A DNA stretch of 64,000 bases, from positions 3,844,001-3,908,000 of the forward strand of contig NZ_CP041247.1 in the NCBI RefSeq assembly GCF_006711645.1, in the 5' to 3' direction. The translations under genes were made by a program, and so were the position numbers. How positions within the stretch are numbered: the stretch's first letter is position 1; every line of letters starts with the position of its first letter. The stretch comes from Klebsiella electrica (lineage in GTDB: Bacteria > Pseudomonadota > Gammaproteobacteria > Enterobacterales > Enterobacteriaceae). The notes beneath the pieces are model-generated. The model saw only the letters and a list, made by a program, of their open reading frames with translations. It did not search any database and was not told the origin of the DNA. This document shows positions 1-8,840 of the stretch, piece by piece.

Positions 1-2421
1 CTGAATGCCGGTCAAATACAAATCTCCGGCGACGCCCGGCGGAACCGGCCACAGAGTAGCATCGAGAATACGCAGTCCGGTATTCCATACCGGCCAGCCG
101 ATCGGCACGCTGTTACCGGTGACCGCCGCCAGCTCCGCCCCGCAGGCCGGATACCAGCTCACGTCCACCGCGGCTTCGGTCGGACCATAGAGGTTATGCA
201 GCGGCGCGCCGGTCAACGCTTCCCACTCGCGGCACAGGTCGGTTGGTAACGCTTCCCCGCTACAGAAGACGCGCTTCAGCGTCCGGCAGGTCGCCACGTT
301 TTCAGCATCCAGCGAAGCCACGAACGCCGCCAACATTGACGGTACAAAGTGAGTGGTGGTGACCCCGTAGCGGGTAAAGAACTGCTGCATCGCCTGCGGA
401 TCGCGATGGGCTTCCGGCTCGGCCATCACCAGCTGCGCGCCGGTAATAAACGGCCACCAGAACTCCCACACCGACACATCAAAGCTGCACGGCGTTTTCT
501 GCGCCACCACATCTTCGGCGGTCAGCGGATAGTGATTTTGCATCCACAGCAGACGGTTCACGATCGCAGTTTGCCCGACCATCACCCCTTTCGGGCGCCC
601 GGTGGAGCCGGAGGTAAAGATGATGTACGCCGTATGCTCCGGCTGCGAGAGCGCCAGCGGAGTGTCATCGCCTGCCGCCAGCGGCTGCTGATAACACAGG
701 GTTTCCAGACCCGGAATAGCGCTAAAGCGAGCGAGCTGATCGTCTGCGGTAATCAGCAGCGACGGACGGGCGTCCTCCAGCATCATGCGCAGGCGATCGT
801 CAGGATACCCGGTATCCAGCGGCAGCCAGGCCGCCCCGGCCTCGACGATGCCGTGCAGCGCCAGAGTGAGGAATACCGAACGCGGAAGCGCCACCGCGAC
901 ACTATCGCCCGGCTTAACCCCGCGTTCACCCAGCAGTCGGGCCAACGCCACCACCTGCTGGCGCATTTCCCGGTAGCTGAATTGCCGGGTCGCATCCGCC
1001 AGCGCCGGGGCATCCGGCGTTTTCGCCGCCTGCTCCGCCACCAGGGCGCTGAGCGTCGTCGTCGGCAGCGCCACGCTGGTATCATTGACTTGCGCCAGCT
1101 GCGCCGTCTCGGCGGCCGACAGCAGATTGGCCTCACCGCAGCGTAGCGCCGGATCGGCGGCAAACTGGGTCAGCAGCGCGGATAAACGCGCCACGTGCGC
1201 GCGCAACGTGGCCTGGTCATAGCGCGTTTTGTTCGCCAGCACCTCCAGCGACAGTCCGCCGGACTCATCCGGAAACAGCGCCAGTTCAAGATCGTTTACC
1301 GGGCCGGTCGCCAGGGTGTGGGTCACCGCCTCAATACCGTCAATATCCAGAACATAATCAAAGACTTTAATATTGAGCACCGGGCCAAACAGCGGCTCAT
1401 CGCCCGCCGCTTTGCCGCTATCGCGCACGATTTGTTCGGCGTCGTAGCGCTGGTGGCGGCGCATTTTTTTCAGCCGGGCGCTGAGACGCAGCGCCAGCTC
1501 CGCCAGCGTCTCTTGCGCATCGATATGTACCGCCAGCGGCAGGACGTTCAGTACCGGGCCGGTTGCAGTCAATGCCGCCGAGCCCATCCGGCGCATAAAG
1601 ATAAAGCCTGCGGCATAGTCCATGCGGTTGCATAAGCGGCCAAGCCACAGGGTGGTCAGCGCCAGCGCCAGATCGGCGCGCTGACACTGCGGCGCGCCAG
1701 CGGCGAGGCGGCTGAACAGGCCGGCATCCAGATCCAGCTTCAGGCGCCAGATATCGGTACTGGTCGCTCGTCCCGCCAGCGGCGCGGCAGAGAGCGACGC
1801 CGGTGACGGCAGGGCTTTGCGCTGTTCGCTCCAGAACGCTTTATCGCGCTGCCAGGCCTCGCTGCCGTAGTAGCGCTGATACTCGTCAACAACCTCAGCG
1901 AAAGGGGTAAACGGTGACGCCGGTGTCGCCTCCCCACGTTGCCAGGCGCGATAAATCGCCGCTATCTGGCGGGTAATAGCGGGGAAACTGAAGCCATCGA
2001 CCAGTAAATGATGATAACGCTGATACCAGTACCAGCAGTCATCCGCCACCCGCAGCAGCTGGTGACACACCAGAGGGTTGCCGCCGTCCACGCGTAAATT
2101 CTGTCCGAGGTCGACCTGCATTAACGCCAGCGCGGCGTCGTGCGGATCGCGCGCCTCGCGCAGGTCGTAATAGTCAGGTTCAGCGAAGACAGGATGCTCA
2201 TCGACCCATTGCCAGGCTTCGCCATTCTCTTCACAAAAACGCAGGCTGAGGGTGTCGGCCTGCGCCAGACCGGTGACGATCGCCCGCCCCAGCAGCGCCG
2301 GATCAAGATGGCCGCGCAGCTCGACATAATGAGCGACACTCCATGCGCCGGGCAGCGTAGAGAGCCGTTCCGCCATCCAGATCCCAGGCTGCGCCGCGAC
2401 CAGCGGTAAACGAGGGCTCAT
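1..2421 (-). CDS. entF: Enterobactin synthase component F (NRPS), N-terminal part
   Basis: Non-ribosomal peptide synthetase that activates serine and assembles and cyclises enterobactin in the cytoplasm. Only the first 807 codons of an expected ~1290 lie here; the frame runs off the left edge, so thiolation and thioesterase domains are not visible. Seen on the minus strand: an N-terminal condensation domain with its HHxxxDG motif (HHLLVDG, near plus positions 1990-2013) and an adenylation domain with core A3 motif FTSGSTGRPKG (about 592-640). The ATG overlaps the end of ybdZ by four bases (translational coupling), as in E. coli. Expression is expected to be Fur-repressed through the promoter before fes. 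Identification rests on domains plus the conserved gene order. Confidence 0.95.
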   Translation of the reverse strand, partial: MSPRLPLVAAQPGIWMAERLSTLPGAWSVAHYVELRGHLDPALLGRAIVTGLAQADTLSLRFCEENGEAWQWVDEHPVFAEPDYYDLREARDPHDAALALMQVDLGQNLRVDGGNPLVCHQLLRVADDCWYWYQRYHHLLVDGFSFPAITRQIAAIYRAWQRGEATPASPFTPFAEVVDEYQRYYGSEAWQRDKAFWSEQRKALPSPASLSAAPLAGRATSTDIWRLKLDLDAGLFSRLAAGAPQCQRADLALALTTLWLGRLCNRMDYAAGFIFMRRMGSAALTATGPVLNVLPLAVHIDAQETLAELALRLSARLKKMRRHQRYDAEQIVRDSGKAAGDEPLFGPVLNIKVFDYVLDIDGIEAVTHTLATGPVNDLELALFPDESGGLSLEVLANKTRYDQATLRAHVARLSALLTQFAADPALRCGEANLLSAAETAQLAQVNDTSVALPTTTLSALVAEQAAKTPDAPALADATRQFSYREMRQQVVALARLLGERGVKPGDSVAVALPRSVFLTLALHGIVEAGAAWLPLDTGYPDDRLRMMLEDARPSLLITADDQLARFSAIPGLETLCYQQPLAAGDDTPLALSQPEHTAYIIFTSGSTGRPKGVMVGQTAIVNRLLWMQNHYPLTAEDVVAQKTPCSFDVSVWEFWWPFITGAQLVMAEPEAHRDPQAMQQFFTRYGVTTTHFVPSMLAAFVASLDAENVATCRTLKRVFCSGEALPTDLCREWEALTGAPLHNLYGPTEAAVDVSWYPACGAELAAVTGNSVPIGWPVWNTGLRILDATLWPVPPGVAGDLYLTGIQ

Positions 2422-2636
2422 GTCCGGCTCCTTGCGGCGGCATGATGCGCAGGGGTAAGGGTTGACCAGTTCGCCGCCAGCCAGTCGTTGCACGCCGCTA
2501 AGGGCTGCGGCGGGCATTCCACCACCCAGCCTTGCGGCAGCGCGCAGTGGTGCGGCCACAGGCTGTATTGCTGCTGTTCATTGCGCAAAATGTAAAACTG
2601 CCCTTGCGGATTATCGAAGGGGTTGCTGAATTGCAT
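2418..2636 (-). CDS. ybdZ: MbtH-like NRPS accessory protein
   Basis: A 72-residue MbtH-family protein that binds the adenylation domain of EntF and promotes its folding and activity. The translation shows the family hallmarks: an N-terminal NPFDNP..QFYILRNE stretch and the conserved tryptophans in SLWP, GW and DWL. It lies between fes and entF and its stop overlaps the entF ATG, the usual place for this gene. The ~98 bases to fes hold no other gene. Length is normal for the family (about 70 aa), with a slightly extended Ala/Arg-rich tail. Confidence 0.93.
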   Translation of the reverse strand: MQFSNPFDNPQGQFYILRNEQQQYSLWPHHCALPQGWVVECPPQPLAACNDWLAANWSTLTPAHHAAARSRT

Positions 2637-2734
2637 ACCAAACTCCTGTCTTTACTCGCCACCCTGCCGGCGGTTTTCGCCCAGGCCACAGCCTCGGGGT
2701 AAGCGGAAGGATGTTGAATCTGAAGCGCACTTTG

Positions 2735-3940
2735 TTATTGCCCGCGGCTCAGCGGCTGCCAGAGCTGGATGAGTCCAGCCGTCAGCCCGCCGCGCCAGCA
2801 AAGCGCATCGTGTCCGCCGTCAACCTGACGCCAGAAAATCGTCTGCGGTGTCTGCTGTAGTCGCGATAAAAGCGCCTGATTGGCACGAAAAATAAGCGGC
2901 TCACGCTCTCCGGCCTCCAGCCAGATTCGCAGCCCGTGCGGGCGGAGCACGCCCTGGCTCAGGCGTTCGATCAGCAGGCCGCTTTGTGCGCCGCCGCGAT
3001 GCGGCCACCAGTAGGAGCCAGACTGACTTAGCACGCAGCCGAAGCGCTGCGGCCAGTACAGCGCGGCAAACATCGCCGCCAGGCCGCCAAAGCTCTGCCC
3101 GACGACCACTGTGCGATCGGCGCGGTCGCTAAAAGGCGCGATTTGCTGCACCCGAGGCAAAAGCTCTTCCTGCACCGCCAGCCAGAAATCAGCGTGACAG
3201 GGCAGCTCCCGGCTCCGGTGTTCGTTGTCGATAACATCAATCAGCAGATACACCGCAGACGGTAGTTTTGCCTCGCGCGTCAGCCCGGCCAGCGCGGACC
3301 ACACCGGCATGCTTTCGGCCCAGAACTGGCCATCAAGCAGCAGCGCCAGCGGACGCTCTGCGGCAGCGGCCTCACCGGTGGTGTAAACCCATATCCGCCG
3401 CGAGTTGCCCAGCCGGGCGCTGTGCCATTCAATACACACTGGTGGTTGATAAGGCTCATCGCGCAGCGACCAGCCGGGTTGTTCCGGCGCCAGCGGCAGC
3501 TCCAGCGCCGAAACCGCGTGGCCGCGCCCGCCTTTCCAGCTTTGCGGGTTTAGCGGATCGGCTATCGCCTGCGGCAGCAGCCTGCGCCAGCCTTCACGCA
3601 GCAGCGTCCGGTCCGGACTGTCGCTGGTAAAAATCTCAGGGGCAAAATCGTCATCGCGTTCGGAGGGAATAAAGCAGTAGCTGCCGCGCCAGGCGGGCGA
3701 CAGCGTGGTTTGCCATTGCCAGGCATCGGTGCCGGGTACGCGCGTCAGGGTTTGCGGTACGGCATTTTGATGATGGTCGGTGACGCCGGTGATGTAAATC
3801 CACACTCGCTTCGTCAGCGAGGTCTCTTCGCTGCCCGCCGGATCCCGCCACCAGAAGGTCACCTGGCAGCCATCGCCAACGGTCTCAGTCTGCGGACCGG
3901 AAATCCCCTGCCACCAGCCATCACTTCCTGTTATTAGCAT
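2735..3940 (-). CDS. fes: Enterochelin (ferric enterobactin) esterase
   Basis: Cytoplasmic serine esterase that hydrolyses the trilactone of ferric enterobactin so that iron can be released. The 401-residue product has an N-terminal domain typical of Fes and a C-terminal alpha/beta-hydrolase (esterase D-like) domain with the nucleophile elbow GQSFGG (Ser about residue 283) and a C-terminal GGHD containing the probable catalytic His. It is first in the fes-ybdZ-entF transcript and divergent from fepA across a Fur-type site. Length matches the E. coli enzyme (about 400 aa). Nothing looks broken. Confidence 0.95.
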   Translation of the reverse strand: MLITGSDGWWQGISGPQTETVGDGCQVTFWWRDPAGSEETSLTKRVWIYITGVTDHHQNAVPQTLTRVPGTDAWQWQTTLSPAWRGSYCFIPSERDDDFAPEIFTSDSPDRTLLREGWRRLLPQAIADPLNPQSWKGGRGHAVSALELPLAPEQPGWSLRDEPYQPPVCIEWHSARLGNSRRIWVYTTGEAAAAERPLALLLDGQFWAESMPVWSALAGLTREAKLPSAVYLLIDVIDNEHRSRELPCHADFWLAVQEELLPRVQQIAPFSDRADRTVVVGQSFGGLAAMFAALYWPQRFGCVLSQSGSYWWPHRGGAQSGLLIERLSQGVLRPHGLRIWLEAGEREPLIFRANQALLSRLQQTPQTIFWRQVDGGHDALCWRGGLTAGLIQLWQPLSRGQ

Positions 3941-3995
3941 TCCGTCATTAACCCTATGTTTACCGTGATTTTTCTCAATAAATGTAATTTTTATT

Positions 3996-4013
3996 GATAA
4001 TAATATTGATAAC
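3996..4013. promoter_or_regulatory. Fur box between fes and fepA
   Basis: Three adjacent hexamers GATAAT-AATATT-GATAAC fit the Fur consensus (repeats of GATAAT/ATTATC), in the AT-rich divergent control region of the fes and fepA transcripts. The same region in E. coli is Fur-controlled. Iron repression of both operons is therefore expected. Confidence 0.8.
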
Positions 4014-4140
4014 TATTTGCATTTGCAATAGCGTATTACCGCACTTTGGGAAGAGCCACTTCTGATTACACATGTCAGAGAGGGCCAATTGGTCGGCGAC
4101 GGAATGCCCTCGCTCTCTACTGGCAACATTTCTGCCGCCT

Positions 4141-4160
4141 CCCCTCCCGGTGGGAAGGGG
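4141..4160 (+). promoter_or_regulatory. GC-rich hairpin in the fepA leader
   Basis: The bases CCCCTCCC-GGT-GGGAAGGGG can fold into a stable stem with one bulge, about 38 bases before the fepA ATG, inside a long 5' leader. No poly-T follows, so it is not a terminator. A role in leader stability or small-RNA control is possible but not shown by the sequence. Confidence 0.4.
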
Positions 4161-4197
4161 TTTCAGGGGCATGCGGCAACGGAAAGCAGGACGTAAA

Positions 4198-6438
4198 ATG
4201 CATAACAAGATCAAATCCCTGGCCTTGCTGGTCAATCTGGGAATTTATGGGGTTGCCTTCCCGCTGTGCGCGGAAGAGACCCCCGAGAGTAAAAAAACGG
4301 CCGCTGAAGAGACGATGGTGGTCACCGCCGCCGAACAAAACCTGCAGGCGCCGGGCGTATCGACGATCACCGCCGAGGAAATTCGTAAACGTCCCCCCGC
4401 TCGCGATGTCTCCGAAATTATCCGCACCATGCCGGGCGTTAACCTGACCGGCAACTCCACCAGCGGCCAGCGCGGCAACAACCGTCAGATTGATATCCGC
4501 GGCATGGGCCCGGAAAATACCCTGATCCTGATTGATGGCAAGCCGGTCACCAGCCGTAACTCCATCCGCCTCGGCTGGCGAGGCGAGCGCGATACCCGCG
4601 GCGATAGCAACTGGGTTCCACCGGAGCTGATTGAGCGCATTGAAGTCATTCGCGGACCGGCGGCGGTACGCTACGGCAACGGCGCCGCGGGCGGCGTGGT
4701 CAATATCATCACCAAAAAAGGTGATAACCAATGGCACGGTTCATGGAACACCTACATGAACGCCCCGGAGCACAAAGATGAAGGCGCCACCAAACGCACC
4801 AACTTCAGCCTGAACGGCCCGCTGGGCGGCGACTTCAGCTTCCGCCTGTCAGGGAATCTCGATAAAACTCAGGCCGATGCCTGGGATATCAACCAGGGCC
4901 ACCAGTCAGAACGTACCGGGATTTACACCGATACACTGCCTGCCGGCCGCGAAGGGGTGGAGAACAAGAATATCAACGGCGTCGTGCGCTGGGACTTTGC
5001 GCCGATGAACTCGCTGGAGTTTGAAACGGGCTACAGCCGCCAGGGCAACCTGTATGCCGGGGATACGCAGAACACCAACACTAACGACCTGGTGAAGAAA
5101 AACTACGGCAAAGAGACCAACCGTCTCTATCGTCAGACTTACTCGGTGACCTGGAACGGCGGCTGGGATAACGGCATCACCACCAGCAACTGGGCGCAGT
5201 ACGAGCACACCCGTAACTCGCGTAAAGGCGAAGGTCTGGCCGGGGGCACGGAAGGGATTTTCAGCAGCAATCAGTTCTCTGATATCGACCTGTCCGACGT
5301 GATGTTGCACAGTGAAATCAGCGTTCCGTTCGACCTGTGGGTCAATCAGAACCTGACCCTGGGTACCGAGTGGAACCAGCAGCGGATGAAGGATCTGGCC
5401 TCCAACACCCAGACCTTTATGGGCGGCGACATTCCAGGTTCAACCAGCACCGGCCGCAGTCCGTATTCGCAGGCGGAGATCTTCTCGCTATTTGCCGAAG
5501 ACAACATTGAGCTAACCGACTCCACCATGCTGACCCCGGCGCTGCGCTTTGACCACCACAGCATTGTGGGCAATAACTGGAGCCCATCGCTGAACCTGTC
5601 TCAGGGGATCGGGGATGACTTCACCCTGAAAATGGGCATCGGCCGCGCCTATAAAGCGCCGAGCCTGTACCAGACCAATCCAAACTACATTCTGTACAGT
5701 AAAGGCCAAGGCTGTTACGCCAGCGCAACCGGCACCGGTTGCTATATGATGGGTAACGACGACCTGAAAGCGGAAACCAGCACCAACAAAGAGATCGGCC
5801 TTGAGTTTAAACGCGACGGCTGGCTGGCCGGGGTAACCTGGTTCCGTAACGACTACCGCAACAAGATTGAAGCTGGCTACGCGCCAATCTCCCAGACCGG
5901 TAAGGGTAAAGTGAAAACCGATATTTACCAGTGGGAAAACGTACCGAAAGCGGTGGTCGAAGGCCTGGAAGGAACATTGAACGTCCCGGTTAGCGACACC
6001 GTTAACTGGACCAACAACATCACCTGGATGTTGCAGAGTAAGAACAAAGAGACCGGCGACCGCCTGTCGATTATTCCGCAATATACGCTGAACTCGACCC
6101 TGAGCTGGCAGATATACCAGGATGTTTCCGTGCAGTCGACCTTCACCTGGTACGGCAAGCAGGAACCGAAGAAGTATAACTACAAAGGTCAGCCGGTCAC
6201 CGGCAGTGAGAAGAACGAGGTGAGCCCGTACAGCATCCTCGGTCTGAGCGCGACCTGGGACGTCACCAAATATGTCAGCCTGACCGGCGGCGTGGATAAC
6301 GTCTTCGATAAGCGCCACTGGCGTGCGGGTAATGCCCAGACCACCGGCGGCGATACCGGTTATATGTACGGCGCGGGCGCCGAAACCTATAACGAATCGG
6401 GCCGGACCTGGTATATGAGCGTCAACACGCAGTTCTGA
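4198..6438 (+). CDS. fepA: Ferric enterobactin TonB-dependent receptor
   Basis: Outer-membrane receptor that imports ferric enterobactin using TonB energy. The start at 4198 was chosen because it opens a proper signal peptide (MHNKIKSLALLVNLGIYG..., cleavage near CAEE) and gives 746 aa, the E. coli length; the frame stays open upstream to 4072 but that part is leader. After the signal comes the TonB box region (TMVVTAAEQ), the plug domain (NRQIDIRGMGPENTLILIDG and GPAAVRYGNGAAGGVVNIITKK) and a 22-strand barrel ending in a terminal aromatic (NTQF). It is divergent from fes and followed by entD. Fur control is expected. Confidence 0.97.
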   Translation: MHNKIKSLALLVNLGIYGVAFPLCAEETPESKKTAAEETMVVTAAEQNLQAPGVSTITAEEIRKRPPARDVSEIIRTMPGVNLTGNSTSGQRGNNRQIDIRGMGPENTLILIDGKPVTSRNSIRLGWRGERDTRGDSNWVPPELIERIEVIRGPAAVRYGNGAAGGVVNIITKKGDNQWHGSWNTYMNAPEHKDEGATKRTNFSLNGPLGGDFSFRLSGNLDKTQADAWDINQGHQSERTGIYTDTLPAGREGVENKNINGVVRWDFAPMNSLEFETGYSRQGNLYAGDTQNTNTNDLVKKNYGKETNRLYRQTYSVTWNGGWDNGITTSNWAQYEHTRNSRKGEGLAGGTEGIFSSNQFSDIDLSDVMLHSEISVPFDLWVNQNLTLGTEWNQQRMKDLASNTQTFMGGDIPGSTSTGRSPYSQAEIFSLFAEDNIELTDSTMLTPALRFDHHSIVGNNWSPSLNLSQGIGDDFTLKMGIGRAYKAPSLYQTNPNYILYSKGQGCYASATGTGCYMMGNDDLKAETSTNKEIGLEFKRDGWLAGVTWFRNDYRNKIEAGYAPISQTGKGKVKTDIYQWENVPKAVVEGLEGTLNVPVSDTVNWTNNITWMLQSKNKETGDRLSIIPQYTLNSTLSWQIYQDVSVQSTFTWYGKQEPKKYNYKGQPVTGSEKNEVSPYSILGLSATWDVTKYVSLTGGVDNVFDKRHWRAGNAQTTGGDTGYMYGAGAETYNESGRTWYMSVNTQF

Positions 6439-6453
6439 TTACGCGCCTGAAGC

Positions 6454-6490
6454 CCAGGCCGCTCTCCCCCGGAGGACGGCCTGGCTATTT
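6454..6490 (+). terminator. Hairpin downstream of fepA
   Basis: CCAGGCCG (6454-6461) pairs perfectly with CGGCCTGG (6477-6484) and is followed by a short CTATTT. It lies between fepA and entD, so it may attenuate read-through into entD rather than end the transcript. The weak T tract keeps confidence moderate. Confidence 0.55.
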
Positions 6491-6553
6491 GGCCTCCTGA
6501 CGGGGCAACCGTAAAGCTATCCCCTCACCTGCATCCTGACGTAGGATGACACT

Positions 6554-7186
6554 ATGCAAACGACACACTCCACGTTTCTTTTTGCCGGCCATCGCCTGCA
6601 TCAGATTGATTTCGACCCCGGCACCTTTGCGCCTCACGATATCCTGTGGCTTCCCCACCATCAGCAGCTGGCAAATTGCGCGAGAAAACGACAGATGGAA
6701 CACCTTGCCGGACGTATCGCGGCGGCCTGCGCCCTGAAAGCGGCGGGCGTGAAAGGCGTTCCCGGAATCGGCGACCAGCGGCAGCCGCTGTGGCCTGCCC
6801 CGTGGTCTGGCAGCATCAGCCACTGCGGCACCCGCGCGCTGGCCGTCGTCGCCGACCGACCGGTCGGGATCGACATCGAAAACGTCTTTACCCCCGCGCT
6901 GGCGGCGGAGCTGGAGAGCAGTATTATTCGTCCGCCGGAACGCGCGGTGCTGATGGCCAGCGGACTGCCCTTTGCACTGGCCCTGACGCTGGCTTTTTCG
7001 GCGAAAGAGAGCGGATTTAAAGCCCTGCCTCTCGCACAGCAGCCAGGAACAGGGTTTATGGACTTTCGGATAACCGACATTCAGGGCGAGGTCGCCACGT
7101 TGCGGTTTGCGCAGCAGGTGTTCCGGGTACATTGGCTGCTGGATGAGCCCTACGTCATCACGCTTTGCCAGACGCAACACCGGTAA
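6554..7186 (+). CDS. entD: Enterobactin synthase 4'-phosphopantetheinyl transferase
   Basis: Sfp-type transferase that moves phosphopantetheine from CoA onto the carrier domains of EntF and EntB, making the synthase active. The 210-residue product carries the family signatures: PLWP...GSISHCG, the Mg-binding VGIDIEN and the C-terminal AFSAKESGFKA helix. Length matches E. coli EntD (about 206-209 aa). It follows fepA in the same direction, about 115 bases downstream with a hairpin between them. In E. coli the next conserved gene in this direction is near ybdK; here a ~23-kb accessory stretch separates them. Confidence 0.93.
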   Translation: MQTTHSTFLFAGHRLHQIDFDPGTFAPHDILWLPHHQQLANCARKRQMEHLAGRIAAACALKAAGVKGVPGIGDQRQPLWPAPWSGSISHCGTRALAVVADRPVGIDIENVFTPALAAELESSIIRPPERAVLMASGLPFALALTLAFSAKESGFKALPLAQQPGTGFMDFRITDIQGEVATLRFAQQVFRVHWLLDEPYVITLCQTQHR

Positions 7187-7229
7187 TAAAGGAAGAAACC
7201 CGCACGGTCAGGACCGCACGGGGGAAACG

Positions 7230-7509
7230 TCATCCGGGCTCAACAGATTGTTTTGGCGAGGGCGATAATAGCCTGCCATAGCTGGCTCCCGCATTCAGAC
7301 CAAATAATTTGACGTTGGTGTAATTGTAACAGACATCGACTTTGATCTGTTCATTGGCGCGGGAAACCAAAAATGGCGCGGCATTGCAGGTCACCGCCAC
7401 TTCCCCCCCTCAGCGCCAGCCCGGTGGCCTCATTTTGTACCGGCGTTGATTTGGTCGTCGATGGCGGGTTTATCTGCTGGTAAGCAGAACATATCGGCGC
7501 ATCCGCGCT
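7230..7509 (-). pseudogene. Decayed C-terminal gene remnant with a frameshift
   Basis: On the minus strand a coding-like peptide begins abruptly at the repeat boundary near 7509 and runs through SADAPICSAYQQINPP, then ATGLALRGEVAVTCNAAPFL and VDVCYNYTNVKLFGLNAG to a stop at 7230-7232. The two halves are in different frames; removing one base from the seven-C run at 7403-7409 joins them. There is no start and the upstream part is replaced by REP repeats. The parent family is not recognised; the hydrophobic/aromatic C-terminus recalls TadE-type pilin-like proteins, but that is a guess. Confidence 0.5.
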
Positions 7510-7539
7510 AAACCGGTGACCGGATCTTCAGATCTGTGC

Positions 7540-7860
7540 CTGCCCTTCTGCCGGGCGGCGGCTGACGCCTTGCCCGGCCTACAAAACCTGGTCTGTGCCA
7601 GTGACCGGACCTTCAGGCTTGCGCCTGCCTGTAGGCCCGTGCAAGCGAAGCGCCGCCGGGCAATTCCGCGGCAACGCCAATATGGGGTCGATAACAAGCG
7701 GCTCCGGCTATTGTGCTGGCACCCCTGCCCTTCTGCCGGGCGGCGGCTGGCGCCTTGCCCGGCCTACAAACCTGGTCCGTGCCAGTGACCGGACCTTCAG
7801 GCCTGTGCCAGCCCTGTAGGCCCGTGCAAGCGAAGCGCCGCCGGGCAATTCTGCGGCAAT
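7540..7860. repeat. Two copies of a ~136-bp REP/BIME-type repeat
   Basis: Copies at about 7540-7675 and 7725-7860 share the order: CTGCCCTTCTGCCGGGCGGC, GCCTTGCCCGGCCTACAAA, a spacer with GTGACCGGACCTTCAGG, then TGTAGGCCCGTGCAAGCGAA and GCGCCGCCGGGCAATTC. The GCCGGGCGGC ... GCCCGGCCTAC core is a typical enterobacterial REP palindrome, placed in opposite orientations in each copy (BIME). No protein is supported here. Confidence 0.8.
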
Positions 7861-7893
7861 TTCTGGCAATTTCTGGCAATTTCTGGCAATTCA
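7851..7893. repeat. Short tandem decamer TTCTGGCAAT
   Basis: The decamer TTCTGGCAAT occurs three times in perfect tandem at 7861-7890, with a degenerate copy (CTGCGGCAAT) just before. It joins the end of the second REP unit to the 3' end of the convergent acetyltransferase gene. It looks like slippage expansion of the REP border. Confidence 0.8.
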
Positions 7894-7929
7894 GCGCAAC
7901 TCCGGACAACGCCCGTTGCCAGCAAGCGG

Positions 7930-8628
7930 CTATGAGCGCAAATCCTCCAGTCGCTTCACCTGTCTCCCTTCACCATCAAAATTCTCCACCGCCAGCCATG
8001 CGCGCAGCGCCGCATCCCGCTCCGACCATTCACTATCAATTATCGACAGCTGATCGCTGTCACGGGTGCGCCCTTTACGCACCATTTTTTGCCGCAGACA
8101 GCCCTCCCAGGTAAAGCCCAGACGCTCCGCCGCTCGTCGTGAAGCGATATTCATCGAATCACATTTCCACTCCAGCCGGCGATAGCCCTGCCCGAAGGCG
8201 TTTTTCAACAACAGCCACACCGCTTCCGTGCCCAGCGGCGTATTCTTCATCTGCCGCGACCAGGTCACATGGCCGATTTCAACGGTCCCCATTGCCCGAT
8301 CGATGGCCATATAGCTGACCAGCCCGACCGCCCGCTCGGTCTGCAGATCGATAACCGCAAACGGCACCAGCGCGTCATCGTTGACTTTACCTGCCACCCA
8401 GTGGGCCGTGGCTTCGACGCTCGTCGGGCAGGAGCTGGCCAGCCATGTCCAGTCGCTCTCATCCCCCAACGCGTAGGCGGCAAACAGAGCGGCGGCATGG
8501 CGCTGAACGTCTAGCGGTTCAAGCCGACAAAAGCGCCCGTTTAACGGCGTGCGTTTCAGGACTCTGGCCCCCTGCCAGTCTGCGACAACATCATTCACCA
8601 CCTGACCAAATTGATTGATTTCCGGCAT
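7930..8628 (-). CDS. GNAT-family N-acetyltransferase (RimJ/RimL type)
   Basis: Predicted cytoplasmic acetyl-CoA-dependent N-acetyltransferase of 232 aa. The N-terminal part (PLNGRFCRLEPLDVQRHAAA) and the core (IGHVTWSRQMKNTPLGTEAV, then WKCDSMNIASRRAAERLGF) follow the RimJ/RimL layout, the AERLGF segment being the usual end of the acetyl-CoA site. The substrate is unknown; relatives acetylate ribosomal proteins, small peptides or antimicrobials. It is a single gene, divergent from the peptide ABC operon, with a ~210-base AT-rich gap before the latter. Its 3' end abuts the REP repeats. Confidence 0.8.
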   Translation of the reverse strand: MPEINQFGQVVNDVVADWQGARVLKRTPLNGRFCRLEPLDVQRHAAALFAAYALGDESDWTWLASSCPTSVEATAHWVAGKVNDDALVPFAVIDLQTERAVGLVSYMAIDRAMGTVEIGHVTWSRQMKNTPLGTEAVWLLLKNAFGQGYRRLEWKCDSMNIASRRAAERLGFTWEGCLRQKMVRKGRTRDSDQLSIIDSEWSERDAALRAWLAVENFDGEGRQVKRLEDLRS

Positions 8629-8840
8629 GCCCGCACCCCGTTGAATTGTAATGAAATTGTTATATCAAGAAGCGCGACGGACAGAAAGCGCGCCGCCGCT
8701 TATTTTGATTAATAACCCAGCGCCATGAATTATTCTTTTTATGCATAAGCTTATCCGCATTTTGACTTTACGACTGCGGTGAAGCGGCCTAACGTAGCGA
8801 AGCATAAATAATCAAAACAACATTTTTTCAGGGATTGCAC

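Noticed and set aside
349..1146. 265-codon open frame on the plus strand
   Set aside because: Antisense to entF, which has condensation and adenylation motifs on the other strand; Arg/His-rich shadow composition.
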